Assembly (NCBI GenBank): GCA_905233685.1
Contig: CAJOEZ010000006.1
Location: 62,001 to 126,000, forward strand
Length of the DNA stretch: 64,000 nt
Reading direction: 5' to 3'
DNA from: an uncultured Bacteroidales bacterium
GTDB taxonomy: Bacteria; Bacteroidota; Bacteroidia; Bacteroidales; F082
This document shows, piece by piece, positions 7,708 to 15,859 of the stretch. The position numbers were made by a program, and so were the translations under genes. Positions within the stretch are counted from its first letter, which is position 1; the number at the start of each line of letters is the position of its first letter. The notes beneath the pieces are model-generated. The model was not told the DNA's origin. It worked only from the letters and a program-made list of their open reading frames with translations, and did not search any database.

Positions 7708-8728
7708 AATTCAAAATTTCTTCGTTAAACTTTTCTTCTTCGTGAAAACGCACCGCAACAGGCAAAACGTATGTGGGTGCGTTTTCAAACTGACAAAGAT
7801 AAGGAGAATTTGTCAATCGCGCGGCATCTTTTTCGGTGGTGACGATGATTTTCTTCTCACCGCCGAGTTTTTTGAAGCGTTCGAGAAGGGTTTTCAAATC
7901 GTCTTCCGAATAGGCGTGATGGTCGGCAAAATGCAGAAAATCAACGGTTTTATAGCGTTTTTTCAGCTCTTTGACAAAAGGTTTCGGGTTGGCGATGCCG
8001 CAAAATGCCAACACCGAATCGGTAGTCTCGGCGGAAACCGTTTTTGCCGTTTCGTTTAAAGGAAGCAAAGGCGCATATTCCAAATAGGAGAAAAACACTT
8101 TTTGCTTATTTGTTGGTTTCAACTTCTTGATAATCTGTTGCTTTTCGGTTTCGTCCAATGCTTTCGGCGACTTGCTGACTACAATGACTTGGGCACGTTT
8201 GGCGGCAGACCTGACATCGCGCAAATTGCCAGCCGGAATCAAAAAATCATCGCAATAAAGATTCTGATAATCAGTTAGTAAGATGTTCAGTCCCGCTATA
8301 ATGTGCCGATGTTGGAAAGCATCGTCCAAGAGGACAACTTCAGCATTATTTGGGCTGTAGAGCAACCTTTGTGTACCCTCTACGCGGTCTTCGTCCACGG
8401 CGACTGAAATCCCAGAAAACTTGTTGAAATATTGCAGTGGCTCGTCGCCAATGGTTTCGTAAGTACTCTGATGATCAGCCATTTGGAAGCCTTTGGTCAT
8501 TCGCCCATAGCCTCGACTCAAAGTCGCTACTTTATACTTTTCGCACAATATATTAATAAGGTATTCCACAGTCGGGGTTTTCCCTGTTCCGCCGAGGCAA
8601 AGATTGCCAACGCAAATTACGGGCTTTTCAAAACGCGTCTTTTTCAGAATGCGCCAATCGTATAGTTTGTGCCTGATAGTCAGCACAATGTGGTACAAAA
8701 GCGATATGGGCAAAAGTAAAATTCTCAT
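7679..8728 (-). CDS. lpxK: Tetraacyldisaccharide 4'-kinase LpxK
   Basis: LpxK phosphorylates the lipid A disaccharide at the 4' position on the inner membrane. The Walker A-like GNLCLGGTGKTP and the following LSRGYGR are hallmark LpxK motifs, and VLLDDAFQHR is the second conserved block. I moved the start to ATG 8728, since the track's start at 8866 runs through the divergent promoter region and into the nif3-like gene; the N-terminal MRILLLPISLLYHIVL membrane anchor then sits at residue 1. A minus-strand -7 element lies at 8738-8745. First gene of the lpxK-pnp-lpxH-M20 operon. Confidence 0.92.
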   Translation of the reverse strand: MRILLLPISLLYHIVLTIRHKLYDWRILKKTRFEKPVICVGNLCLGGTGKTPTVEYLINILCEKYKVATLSRGYGRMTKGFQMADHQSTYETIGDEPLQYFNKFSGISVAVDEDRVEGTQRLLYSPNNAEVVLLDDAFQHRHIIAGLNILLTDYQNLYCDDFLIPAGNLRDVRSAAKRAQVIVVSKSPKALDETEKQQIIKKLKPTNKQKVFFSYLEYAPLLPLNETAKTVSAETTDSVLAFCGIANPKPFVKELKKRYKTVDFLHFADHHAYSEDDLKTLLERFKKLGGEKKIIVTTEKDAARLTNSPYLCQFENAPTYVLPVAVRFHEEEKFNEEILNYVQQDSHHY

Positions 8729-8737
8729 TATTGGGGT

Positions 8738-8745
8738 CAAAATTA
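8738..8745 (-). promoter_or_regulatory. -7 element TAATTTTG for the lpxK operon
   Basis: Minus-strand TAATTTTG lies ten bases before the lpxK ATG, giving an almost leaderless transcript. It is interleaved with the divergent nif3-side promoter at 8758-8765. Confidence 0.5.
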
Positions 8746-8757
8746 GGCAAAATTCTC

Positions 8758-8765
8758 TAATTTTG
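8758..8765 (+). promoter_or_regulatory. -7 element TAATTTTG for the nif3-like gene
   Basis: An exact TAnnTTTG match sits 17 nt before ATG 8783. Divergent from the lpxK promoter 12 nt away, so the two polymerase footprints overlap. Confidence 0.55.
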
Positions 8766-8782
8766 AGCCAAATTTTGAAAAT

Positions 8783-9580
8783 ATGACCGTAAAAGACATT
8801 TTGGACTGCATTACCGAGATTGCGCCTTTGCAGTGGCAGGAAAGTTACGACAATGCCGGCCTGCAAGTTGGCGATCTGAGCGCTGAAGCACGTAAAACCT
8901 TGATTTGCTTAGACATTACTGAAGAAATCGTGGATGAGGCTATCGCCAAGAACTGTAACCTCATCATCAGCCATCATCCGTTGATTTTCAAGGGTTTGAA
9001 ACATTTGACACCTCAAACCTACATCGAACGTGCTGTGATGAAGGCCATCAAGCATGACATCGTTATGATTTCGATGCATACCAATTTGGATAACAGTTAC
9101 TTGGGTGTGAGCCGTGTTTTGGCGGATAAGTTGGGGTTGAAGAACCTGCATATTTTGCAACCTTCTGAATGTGAACCTGAACTTTGTGGCGCAGGAATGG
9201 TCGGTGAGTTTGAGAAGCCGATGGAAGAAGCTGATTTCCTGCAACTTGTGTCAGAAGCCATCGGTTCGCCTTGTTTGCGGCATTCCGCTTTGACGGGCCG
9301 GAAAATCCAGAAAGTGGCCTTGTGTGGTGGTTCGGGGAGCCCGTTTTTCGCCGATGCCTTGCGCCAAAAGGTGGATGTTTACCTCACCGCCGACATCAAA
9401 TACCACGATTTTTTCCTTCCCGAAGGCCGCATTTTGCTGGTCGATGGCGGACATTTTGAGACCGAACAATACACGAAAGAATTAATTAGTGACTTGATTC
9501 AGAAAAAATTTCCTACCTTTGCAGCCGTTATTGCTGAAACCAATACGAATTCAGTGCATTATTTTGTCAGTAAGAAATAA
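8783..9580 (+). CDS. Nif3-like dinuclear metal-centre protein (YbgI/YqfO family)
   Basis: A 265-residue member of the Nif3/DUF34 family that forms a toroidal hexamer with a dinuclear metal site; the cellular reaction is unsettled, although it is often annotated as GTP cyclohydrolase I type 2. Metal ligands are seen in LIISHHPLIF, MHTNLDNSYLGV, and the late DGGHFETEQ. DNAGLQVGD is the typical opening. This is the short form without the central CutA-like insert found in many longer homologues. It is followed nine bases later by the zinc-ribbon gene, a neighbour pair seen in many bacteria. Confidence 0.88.
   Translation: MTVKDILDCITEIAPLQWQESYDNAGLQVGDLSAEARKTLICLDITEEIVDEAIAKNCNLIISHHPLIFKGLKHLTPQTYIERAVMKAIKHDIVMISMHTNLDNSYLGVSRVLADKLGLKNLHILQPSECEPELCGAGMVGEFEKPMEEADFLQLVSEAIGSPCLRHSALTGRKIQKVALCGGSGSPFFADALRQKVDVYLTADIKYHDFFLPEGRILLVDGGHFETEQYTKELISDLIQKKFPTFAAVIAETNTNSVHYFVSKK
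9514..9521 (+). promoter_or_regulatory. Internal promoter inside the nif3-like gene for the zinc-ribbon gene
   Basis: CCTACCTTTGCAGCCG contains an exact -7 TACCTTTG with the CAGCCG tail seen at other promoters here, and a TTG 17 nt upstream. It lies in the last 70 nt of the nif3-like ORF and would give the next gene its own transcript. Confidence 0.5.
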
Positions 9581-9589
9581 TCAAAGAAT

Positions 9590-10801
9590 ATGGCTAAGAA
9601 AGAGAATAATGAAGTCGCCAAGGTGGAAGAACCCGCCGAGGTGAAAGAGGTCAAAAAGACCAAGAAGGCAACCCCAAAAGCTAAGGAAACGACTGAACCT
9701 CAGAATGATGAAGAATCCAAAGAGGCGAAGAAAACCACAAAAAAGGTGAAGGAAGAGAAAGAGGAGACTCCAGTTGTCGCTGAGGCTAAAGAAGTGAAAA
9801 AGCCTGCGAAGAAAGCCAAAGAGGTTCAAGAAACCGTTGAGCCTAAAGAGCCTAAAAAGGCCTCCAAAAAAGCCAAGGAAGAAAAGGAACCCGAAGAAGT
9901 TGTTGAACCTAAAGAGACCAAGAAAGCCGTTAAAAAGCCTGAAGCGGAGGTGAAAGAAGAGGAAGTTCCAGCTCTCGTGGAGGAAAAGGTCGAAGTCAAG
10001 GTGGAGGAGCCTGTCAAGGTGAAGGAAGTGCATGAAAAGCCGGTTGTTGAGGAACAACCCATTGAGGTGAGCGTTGAGCAGAAGCTCGTCGCCCTCTACA
10101 CCTTGCAGCAGGTGGATTCCAAGGTTGACGAAATCCGTGCTTATCGTGGCAACCTTCCGCTTGAAATCCAGGACTTGGAGGACGAAATCGTTGGTTTGGA
10201 AACCCGTATCTCCAACTTCAAGATGGAAAGCAAAAAGTACCTAAAGGAAGTTTCGGATTACAAAATCAAAATCAAAGAAACGCAGGCTTTGGTCAAGAAA
10301 TATGAGGATCAGCAGAACAATGTCCGCAATAACCGCGAATATGACTCGCTTACCAAAGAGATTGAGTATCAGAACCTTGATATCCAGCTTTCTGAGAAAC
10401 GGATCCGTGAGGCGACAGCAAAAATCAGCGACATCGACGCCAAAGAGAACGAAGCACAACTGCATTTGGCGGAGCTGAGGTCTTCGCTGAACGAGAAAAA
10501 GGATGAGCTAAGTTCGTTGGTTGAGGGTACTGAAATCGAGGAGGAGCAACTGCTGAAGCGTTCGGCTGAATGCGAGAAACTCGTGGAAGACCGTCTGCTG
10601 GTTGCCTACAAGCGTATCCGCAAGAATGCCCGCAACGGCTTGGCTGTGGTCGGCATCTTCAACGAGGCTTGTGGTGGCTGCTTCAACAGAATCCCGCCTC
10701 AACACCAGCTCGATATTTGCACGCACAAGAAAATCATCGTCTGCGAATATTGCGGACGCATCTTGGTCGATAAGGGCATTATCGCACAATACAAAGCATA
10801 A
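9590..10801 (+). CDS. C4 zinc-ribbon coiled-coil protein with K/E/P-rich N-terminal tail
   Basis: The C-terminal 240 residues match the DUF164/CT398 family: a long coiled coil (about residues 170-330) and then a zinc ribbon with two cysteine pairs, EACGGC and CEYCGRIL. Their role is not firmly known; they are usually next to Nif3-like genes, as here. The unusual part is the first 165 residues, almost only Lys, Glu, Pro, Ala and Val in KK-x-AKE type repeats, like histone-H1-type tails, suggesting nucleic-acid or polyanion contact. This tail is an addition to the normal family length of about 240-250. A terminator follows. Confidence 0.8.
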   Translation: MAKKENNEVAKVEEPAEVKEVKKTKKATPKAKETTEPQNDEESKEAKKTTKKVKEEKEETPVVAEAKEVKKPAKKAKEVQETVEPKEPKKASKKAKEEKEPEEVVEPKETKKAVKKPEAEVKEEEVPALVEEKVEVKVEEPVKVKEVHEKPVVEEQPIEVSVEQKLVALYTLQQVDSKVDEIRAYRGNLPLEIQDLEDEIVGLETRISNFKMESKKYLKEVSDYKIKIKETQALVKKYEDQQNNVRNNREYDSLTKEIEYQNLDIQLSEKRIREATAKISDIDAKENEAQLHLAELRSSLNEKKDELSSLVEGTEIEEEQLLKRSAECEKLVEDRLLVAYKRIRKNARNGLAVVGIFNEACGGCFNRIPPQHQLDICTHKKIIVCEYCGRILVDKGIIAQYKA

Positions 10802-10831
10802 AGAAATTTTGATAGAGTTATAGGTTGTTAG

Positions 10832-10858
10832 AGCTGCTTTCGGGCAGCTCTTTTTTTC
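10832..10858 (+). terminator. Rho-independent terminator after the zinc-ribbon gene
   Basis: The stem GAGCTGC/GCAGCTC with a 6-nt loop is followed by seven T residues, between two convergent genes. Confidence 0.85.
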
Positions 10859-10860
10859 GC

Positions 10861-12318
10861 TTAAAACCGTATTTTCAGGGTGACGGCGAAGTTGCTTTTG
10901 AACTGCCGTTGTGTGACAGGCTCAATGCCAAGGTCTCCAGCGTCATAGAGGGTGAATTGGTTTTTGCCGTAGGTCAGCTCGTAGGCAAAGTCGAAGGAGG
11001 TGTGTTGTGAAACAGGCAATCCGATGCCCACCGAGGCTTTCTTGACGCTGCCCGCGGTTTTTCCGATACCGTAGGGGCTGCCATAGTAGGCTCCACCGGC
11101 ACGCAAAAAGAGGGTGTTCATCCTCCACTCAGTGCCGATACGGAAATTGAGCGTCCGGTCGTAAGTGTCCTTGATTTCCTGATTGATAGCGCTGTAGTCG
11201 TAATCCTCGGCACGGAAACTTGCTGCTCCATAGTTGGTGTATTCGGCATCCAAGCTGACGAGCCCCTGATTTCCAATGATGAATGCCAAGCTCCCCGTCC
11301 ACTTCAGCGGGCTGATTAAGGTGTATTCGTAATGCGACTCGGGGCTGATGTATTTGTAAGTGATCCAGTTGATTTGGGATTCGGTTTCGGTTTGCCACGA
11401 TTCGTCGAGCGCGTAAAAGGTCGGGGAGTGGAATGAGGCACCAAGTCGCAACCAATGGTTGACGTGATAGATGAAACCGATTTTTGCGTTCAAGCCAATG
11501 CCTCTCGTGGAGATGCTTTCAGTGTAGTTCCATCGGTTGAAGTCGGTCACAATGGTGGAATGTTCGGGCATGGATTCCTCGAAGGCCTTGGTGCCTTCGC
11601 GTCTGACGTTTTGGAGTCCTACGCTGGCGCCAATGAAAAAGCGGTCCAAGAAATTCATGCTGCCGGCAAAGGTCCATTCGTCAGAACGGCCTTTAAAGGT
11701 GTTTTCTTGGCTTTGTCGGATGCCGCCTTGTGGAACGGGACTGCCATAATAGTCGCCGATGGAGTCTTGATAAATATCGATGAGGTAGGTCTCCCAAGCG
11801 GGAAAGATGTCCATCGGGAACTCGTTTTTGATGTCGGTGGGCGTCATGCCGTCAATCTGATAGAGGTAGTTGTCGATTTTGGAACTGGTGGGATTGAGGC
11901 CTTCGGCGTAAGTGTGGATGTTGAAATCGTTGGTGCGCGTGAGGCCGACGCCGAATTGGGTGAAACGCAGCCTGCGGTAGTTGCTCCTTTCCTTCGTGCC
12001 GACATAGCCAACGTTGGGTATGATGAGGCGAAAATTGTCGGCAGTGGTGGTCTCGCCGTAATAGTTGGAACGGTGAAAATCGTTGAGCAGGTCAAGGGAG
12101 AAGGTCAGTTCGTTGCTGCGGTAAAGGCCCAGTCCTGCCGGGTTGATGCACACAGCGGTCATGTCGCCGCCCACGGCACCGAGGGCGTTGCCCATGCTCA
12201 ATGCCTTGGACGTGCCGTGATAGAAAGTTTGCGAAAAACAGTATGCGTCGCTGCTGCCTTGCGCAAAAGCCGTGACGGCAAGCAGGAGGACGATGGCGGT
12301 GGTGATGATTCTTCTCAT
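10861..12318 (-). CDS. FadL/OmpP1-like outer-membrane barrel protein
   Basis: A 485-residue exported protein: signal peptide up to VTAFAQG, then a region ALSMGNALGAVGGDMTAVCINPAGL, typical of the N-terminal hatch of FadL/OmpP1/TodX-type channels (alternating small residues and NPAG). Repeated amphipathic strands follow, and the chain ends in KIRF, a C-terminal aromatic as required for barrel assembly. It probably passes hydrophobic compounds across the outer membrane, but ligand and direction are unknown. It has its own promoter embedded in the upstream terminator. Confidence 0.65.
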   Translation of the reverse strand: MRRIITTAIVLLLAVTAFAQGSSDAYCFSQTFYHGTSKALSMGNALGAVGGDMTAVCINPAGLGLYRSNELTFSLDLLNDFHRSNYYGETTTADNFRLIIPNVGYVGTKERSNYRRLRFTQFGVGLTRTNDFNIHTYAEGLNPTSSKIDNYLYQIDGMTPTDIKNEFPMDIFPAWETYLIDIYQDSIGDYYGSPVPQGGIRQSQENTFKGRSDEWTFAGSMNFLDRFFIGASVGLQNVRREGTKAFEESMPEHSTIVTDFNRWNYTESISTRGIGLNAKIGFIYHVNHWLRLGASFHSPTFYALDESWQTETESQINWITYKYISPESHYEYTLISPLKWTGSLAFIIGNQGLVSLDAEYTNYGAASFRAEDYDYSAINQEIKDTYDRTLNFRIGTEWRMNTLFLRAGGAYYGSPYGIGKTAGSVKKASVGIGLPVSQHTSFDFAYELTYGKNQFTLYDAGDLGIEPVTQRQFKSNFAVTLKIRF

Positions 12319-12324
12319 GGCGAT

Positions 12325-12366
12325 AAAAAAAGACTACCTTGCGATTAGACTGCAAAGGTAGTCTTT
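12325..12366 (-). terminator. Terminator hairpin between two minus-strand envelope genes
   Basis: Perfect 12-bp stem AAAGACTACCTT / AAGGTAGTCTTT with a 14-nt loop and a T-run on the minus side (the complement of 12325-12331). Its upstream arm also carries the -7 element of the next gene. Confidence 0.75.
12353..12360 (-). promoter_or_regulatory. -7 element TACCTTTG within the terminator stem
   Basis: On the minus strand the first arm of the hairpin reads TACCTTTGCAG, an exact TAnnTTTG. It would start the FadL-like transcript inside the hairpin, about 35 nt before its ATG. Confidence 0.55.
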
Positions 12367-12398
12367 TTCTTTGATTTGTTTGCGGATTTCCTAAAATC

Positions 12399-13751
12399 TT
12401 ATCTTCTTCCGCCGCCTGCATGGCCTCCGCCTCCTCCGCCTGAGCGTCCGCCACCGCCTGAACTATGGCTGCCTGCGCTTGAGCTTCTGCTGCCTCCGCC
12501 GTAGCTACTGCTCGAACTGCGGCTCGGGGTCGACGAGGAACTTCTTGAAGGCGAGCTGCTTCTGTTATAGTTGCCGCTGTTGGACGAGCCGCTCCTGTTG
12601 CTGCTCGATGAGGAAGAAGGTCTGGCAGTGGTGGTACTTGAGGACGACGGACGTGAGCTTGAAGAGCTTTGCTGCGGGCGGACGTACTCCGAGCTGGAGC
12701 GCGACGGGCGCGAGTTAGTGGGCGAGGTGTAGGTTTGGCGCGTGCCGCTTTGTCCACTTTGTCCGCTCGGGCGAGCTGTAGTGCTTTGGCTGCTCGGGTT
12801 GCTCGGGCGGTCGCTGACCGTGGGACGGCTTGCCGTGGCAGAGCCGGTGCGGCCGCTTGTGCCGGCAGTAGGTCTCGATGTGCTGCTCGGTCTGGCTGTT
12901 GCGCTGGCGGAACCTGTTCTGCCTGAGGCGCTTCCCGACATGCTGCCCGTAGGACGGTCGGTGGTCGTTCTGCCGCTCATCGAGCCGCCTGTGCCGTTGC
13001 CTGTGCGACCATCGGAGGGCAGACGACCGCTCATCGAGCCGCCCGTGCCAGTCAAGCCGTGTCTCACGCTGGCAACGTAGTTGCCCATGCCTCCGCCATT
13101 AGGACCTCCCGGGTGGTGAGGACCGTGGTCATGCCAGTCAGGATGGGGAGCGGGGTAATAGGGTTGGTACGGGCGATACCAGTAGTCGTAATAGCCCCAG
13201 CCGGAAGCCCAGTAAGGATTCCAGCCCCAGTAGGGATAACCCCAGTAAAAGCCCCAGTTCCAATAGGGACGGAATCCCCAGTTCCAGCCGATATACACGC
13301 TCGGATAATAGTTCCAGTAGTAGGGGTAGGGGTCGTAGCAGTCGGTGTAAATGTAATAGGTGTCGCCGCCGGTGTAATAGTCGTCATAATAGCTCCTTGA
13401 ACTTGACGACTCGCTGCCGAAACGCTTGATGCGAGCCGCATAGTCGGCGTCGTAATAGGTCTCGGTGGTGGTGTAAACAACGCCGTTCGTGTCGGTCACC
13501 GTTTCGGTGGTTTGGTACACGGGTTCGGCGTTGTTGGTGTAGTTTTTGCTGTTGGAATAGTAGGCTTGGTAGTCGTATTCCGAACTGTTAGTGACGGTAG
13601 GACTGACGTAGGAGCCGTTGCCGGCCGAAACGTGTCCGCCTGAGTTGCCATAAGGCGAGTAGTAAACGTCGTCTTTGGCCATTTGACTGTTCGACTTGCA
13701 GCCCACGAAGGCAAGCAAGGCAATAATCGGTATGATTCTGAAAGTCTTCAT
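12399..13751 (-). CDS. Lipoprotein with aromatic-rich core and Ser/Gly/Arg-rich tail
   Basis: I do not recognise the family. A lipobox (LLAFVGC) marks a lipoprotein. Residues about 25-120 are rich in Tyr, Ser, Thr. Residues about 130-205 are dominated by Trp, Tyr and Pro (WNWGFRPYWNWGFYWGYPYW style). The last 220 residues are low-complexity Ser/Gly/Arg/Thr with repeated GGSMSGR and RPSSSS words, ending in a GGGG/H stretch. Such tails are flexible and may bind polysaccharide or span the periplasm, but that is speculation. It follows the DUF2807 lipoprotein by 88 nt and ends before a strong terminator. Confidence 0.6.
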   Translation of the reverse strand: MKTFRIIPIIALLAFVGCKSNSQMAKDDVYYSPYGNSGGHVSAGNGSYVSPTVTNSSEYDYQAYYSNSKNYTNNAEPVYQTTETVTDTNGVVYTTTETYYDADYAARIKRFGSESSSSRSYYDDYYTGGDTYYIYTDCYDPYPYYWNYYPSVYIGWNWGFRPYWNWGFYWGYPYWGWNPYWASGWGYYDYWYRPYQPYYPAPHPDWHDHGPHHPGGPNGGGMGNYVASVRHGLTGTGGSMSGRLPSDGRTGNGTGGSMSGRTTTDRPTGSMSGSASGRTGSASATARPSSTSRPTAGTSGRTGSATASRPTVSDRPSNPSSQSTTARPSGQSGQSGTRQTYTSPTNSRPSRSSSEYVRPQQSSSSSRPSSSSTTTARPSSSSSSNRSGSSNSGNYNRSSSPSRSSSSTPSRSSSSSYGGGSRSSSAGSHSSGGGGRSGGGGGGHAGGGRR

Positions 13752-13839
13752 TTTATTGGAATTTTGTTGTTTGTTTTACGTGTTTTAAGTGCTTGAAATA
13801 ATGCAAAAATTGTACCAAAACTCTGTTTTCGGGAAAAAA

Positions 13840-14643
13840 TTACAATGGAATCAGCCGGCCATCACTGGTGCAGGCTTGAATTGTGATGGCTGGGTCGCCT
13901 TTGTAATAAATGTTGCCGATGCTGAAAAGCTGGACTTCAAGCTGGCTTTGCGCCCAAACGTATACATCGTTGGTTGAACTGGATTCCACTTGAACGAGGT
14001 TTGAGTTCAGTTCAAGGGCGTCTATTCTTCCGTAGCTTTGCGTAATATGTTCGCTGTAACCAGTTGTTCCTTTGAGTGTTATGTTTGATGTGCCGTTTCC
14101 GAACTTGTTTTTGAGCACATCGCAGTCCAAGGTCAGGTTGATGTCGCCCGAGCCTTCGTTGATGTTGAGAAAAAAGGCTCTGTCGACGCTTTCAGGAGTA
14201 ATAATTGTGTCGTTTCCGTTGATGATGGTGTCCAAAAAAGTGTAAGGGGATCCTGTCAGCGGGTCGGTGCAACTCAGGTCACCAATGGCGGCATAGTTGA
14301 TTTCGTGTAGGTTGGTGTAGTAAACGGTCAGGTCTATGCTGTATTCGAAACTGCGGAGCCAGTTGAAAGGGTTCTCGTTTTTGATGATGAGCGTGTCGCC
14401 CGTGGCCGAAAGTTTGGTGACGATTTTTTCGATGAGGTTTTCGGGACAGGTGAGCTCCAAATGCGGATAGTCGCTATGCACTAACTTGACATTCACATTG
14501 TTATACATGCAAATGGAGGTAAAATTCCCCTCAACACTCCGGCTTTCAGTGACCGGCGCACCATTGGAAAAGATGGACTTGCTGCACGAGGTGGCCATCA
14601 AACTAACGAGGAAAAACAGGATTGCGATGAGATTTCTTTTCAT
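13840..14643 (-). CDS. DUF2807 (head-GIN) lipoprotein
   Basis: A 267-residue putative lipoprotein (signal ending in SLMATSC). The body begins ESRSVEGNFTSICMYNNVNVKL and continues with regularly spaced short beta segments (LTCPENL, LTVYYTNLHEINYAAIGDL, INEGSGDINLTLDC, and others). This is the pattern of the DUF2807 right-handed beta-helix found in Bacteroidota envelope proteins. Function is unknown. Its start overlaps the end of the PagL-like gene by 41 nt, so the two are probably translated together. Confidence 0.75.
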   Translation of the reverse strand: MKRNLIAILFFLVSLMATSCSKSIFSNGAPVTESRSVEGNFTSICMYNNVNVKLVHSDYPHLELTCPENLIEKIVTKLSATGDTLIIKNENPFNWLRSFEYSIDLTVYYTNLHEINYAAIGDLSCTDPLTGSPYTFLDTIINGNDTIITPESVDRAFFLNINEGSGDINLTLDCDVLKNKFGNGTSNITLKGTTGYSEHITQSYGRIDALELNSNLVQVESSSTNDVYVWAQSQLEVQLFSIGNIYYKGDPAITIQACTSDGRLIPL

Positions 14644-15805
14644 GTTTTGGTAGATAATACTTGTGTTGGAAATGATAGCCTATGCCGATGCTGATGAAGT
14701 CGGCCTTGATGTCGTAGGTGGTGAATGATAACGTGGTGAACAGGCCGTCGCTGATGTAATAGCGCAGACCCACCTTTTGATAGAATAAGAAAGCCATCTT
14801 CGACCCAGGAGCGTTTTTCCTGATGCCGACGTTGAACATAAAACTCACGCGGTCGAGCATCATCTCGTAGGCGATGAGGCCCGCCGGTTTGAGGAAGGCT
14901 TTGTAATAAGGGGGCTTCACACGGTCCGAGTTGTCCCAAACCACCTCAACACCAACGCCCAATCGGTCGCGTTCAGTGATTTGGAACATAAAATTGGCGG
15001 CGAGGTCGTGGACGAGATAGAAGTTGTTCGTGCCGTATTGTTGCGAGACATCCTTATAGCCTATTGTGTATTGCACATCCGTGATGAAGTGCTGTCTTCC
15101 ATCGAACTCAAAGCTGAAAGGAACGGGACGTAATCGTTTGTCGGAGAATGCTTTGGGTTTTTCCAAATACCACGAAAGTCCTGTGGCCACGCTGAAGATG
15201 TTGATGCCCATGTTGGGTGATTTCGTAGCGCCGTTGGAAAAGTGTGTCAGGCCGAGGGAACTCACCCATGTCAATCGCTCGACGATGCGCTGCCGATATT
15301 CGAATGACAGGTTGATGGCCGCGTTAAGATGAGAACCTATGGCGTAGTTGTGGTAGTTTTCCTTTGGGTCAAACTTGTTGGTCAGGTAACCAAGGCCTAC
15401 TCCCAACTTGAAGGTTCCCCTGCTGCGCTCGTTTGAATTGAAGGGAAAATTGATGAAAGGGTAGAGGGCAAACACTTGTCCCAGTTCCTTGGCTGCCTCG
15501 TCGTTGCGGAAGGCGAGGGGCGAGTAATAAAAGGTGAGGCCTATTGAAGGATAATTGTGTAATACTTCCCAGCGATGTTGTCCGTAAGTGTTGCGGTGCA
15601 GCGAAAGCTCAAAGGCTGGCGCGTGGCGGCTGTATCGGCCAAGGGCCGAGTGGAACTCGTCGTTTTGGAAATATAGATAGCCGAAACGCATCTGAGCCTC
15701 AATCTCGTAGTTCTTGTTTCTTGTCTGCGCAAAGGCCGATTTTACACCTATTAATATAAAGGTGCAGAGCAAAACGGACACGATATGCCTTTTTCGGTTT
15801 CCCAT
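14603..15805 (-). CDS. PagL-like lipid A 3-O-deacylase (acyloxyacyl hydrolase family)
   Basis: A 400-residue outer-membrane protein with a signal peptide (cleavage after SAFAQ). LTHFSNGATKSPNMGIN (His188, Ser190, Asn191) corresponds to the PagL active-site motif H-x-S-N, and the surrounding short beta strands fit an eight-stranded barrel. PagL trims an acyl chain from lipid A. The Bacteroidota versions are longer than the 150-residue Pseudomonas enzyme, so the exact substrate is open. It sits divergently from mazG with interleaved promoters. Confidence 0.65.
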   Translation of the reverse strand: MGNRKRHIVSVLLCTFILIGVKSAFAQTRNKNYEIEAQMRFGYLYFQNDEFHSALGRYSRHAPAFELSLHRNTYGQHRWEVLHNYPSIGLTFYYSPLAFRNDEAAKELGQVFALYPFINFPFNSNERSRGTFKLGVGLGYLTNKFDPKENYHNYAIGSHLNAAINLSFEYRQRIVERLTWVSSLGLTHFSNGATKSPNMGINIFSVATGLSWYLEKPKAFSDKRLRPVPFSFEFDGRQHFITDVQYTIGYKDVSQQYGTNNFYLVHDLAANFMFQITERDRLGVGVEVVWDNSDRVKPPYYKAFLKPAGLIAYEMMLDRVSFMFNVGIRKNAPGSKMAFLFYQKVGLRYYISDGLFTTLSFTTYDIKADFISIGIGYHFQHKYYLPKHEKKSHRNPVFPR

Positions 15806-15813
15806 TTGGTCGG

Positions 15814-15821
15814 CAAAATTA
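15814..15821 (-). promoter_or_regulatory. -7 element TAATTTTG for the PagL-like gene
   Basis: Exact minus-strand TAnnTTTG, nine bases before the ATG at 15805. It is interleaved with the mazG promoter, repeating the geometry of the lpxK/nif3 divergent pair. Confidence 0.5.
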
Positions 15822-15831
15822 CAAAAATCCT

Positions 15832-15839
15832 TATTTTTG
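15832..15839 (+). promoter_or_regulatory. -7 element TATTTTTG for mazG
   Basis: Exact TAnnTTTG followed by CGCC, 20 nt before the mazG ATG. Confidence 0.55.
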
Positions 15840-15859
15840 CGCCAAATTTCTATTGAACC

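Noticed and set aside
11455-12348. 297-aa plus-strand ORF
   Set aside because: It is the mirror of the FadL-like gene and continues over a terminator; no recognisable domain.
12092-13480. Ala/Arg-rich and Thr/Pro-rich ORFs on both strands
   Set aside because: Shadows of the low-complexity Ser/Gly/Arg tail of the lipoprotein at 12399-13751.
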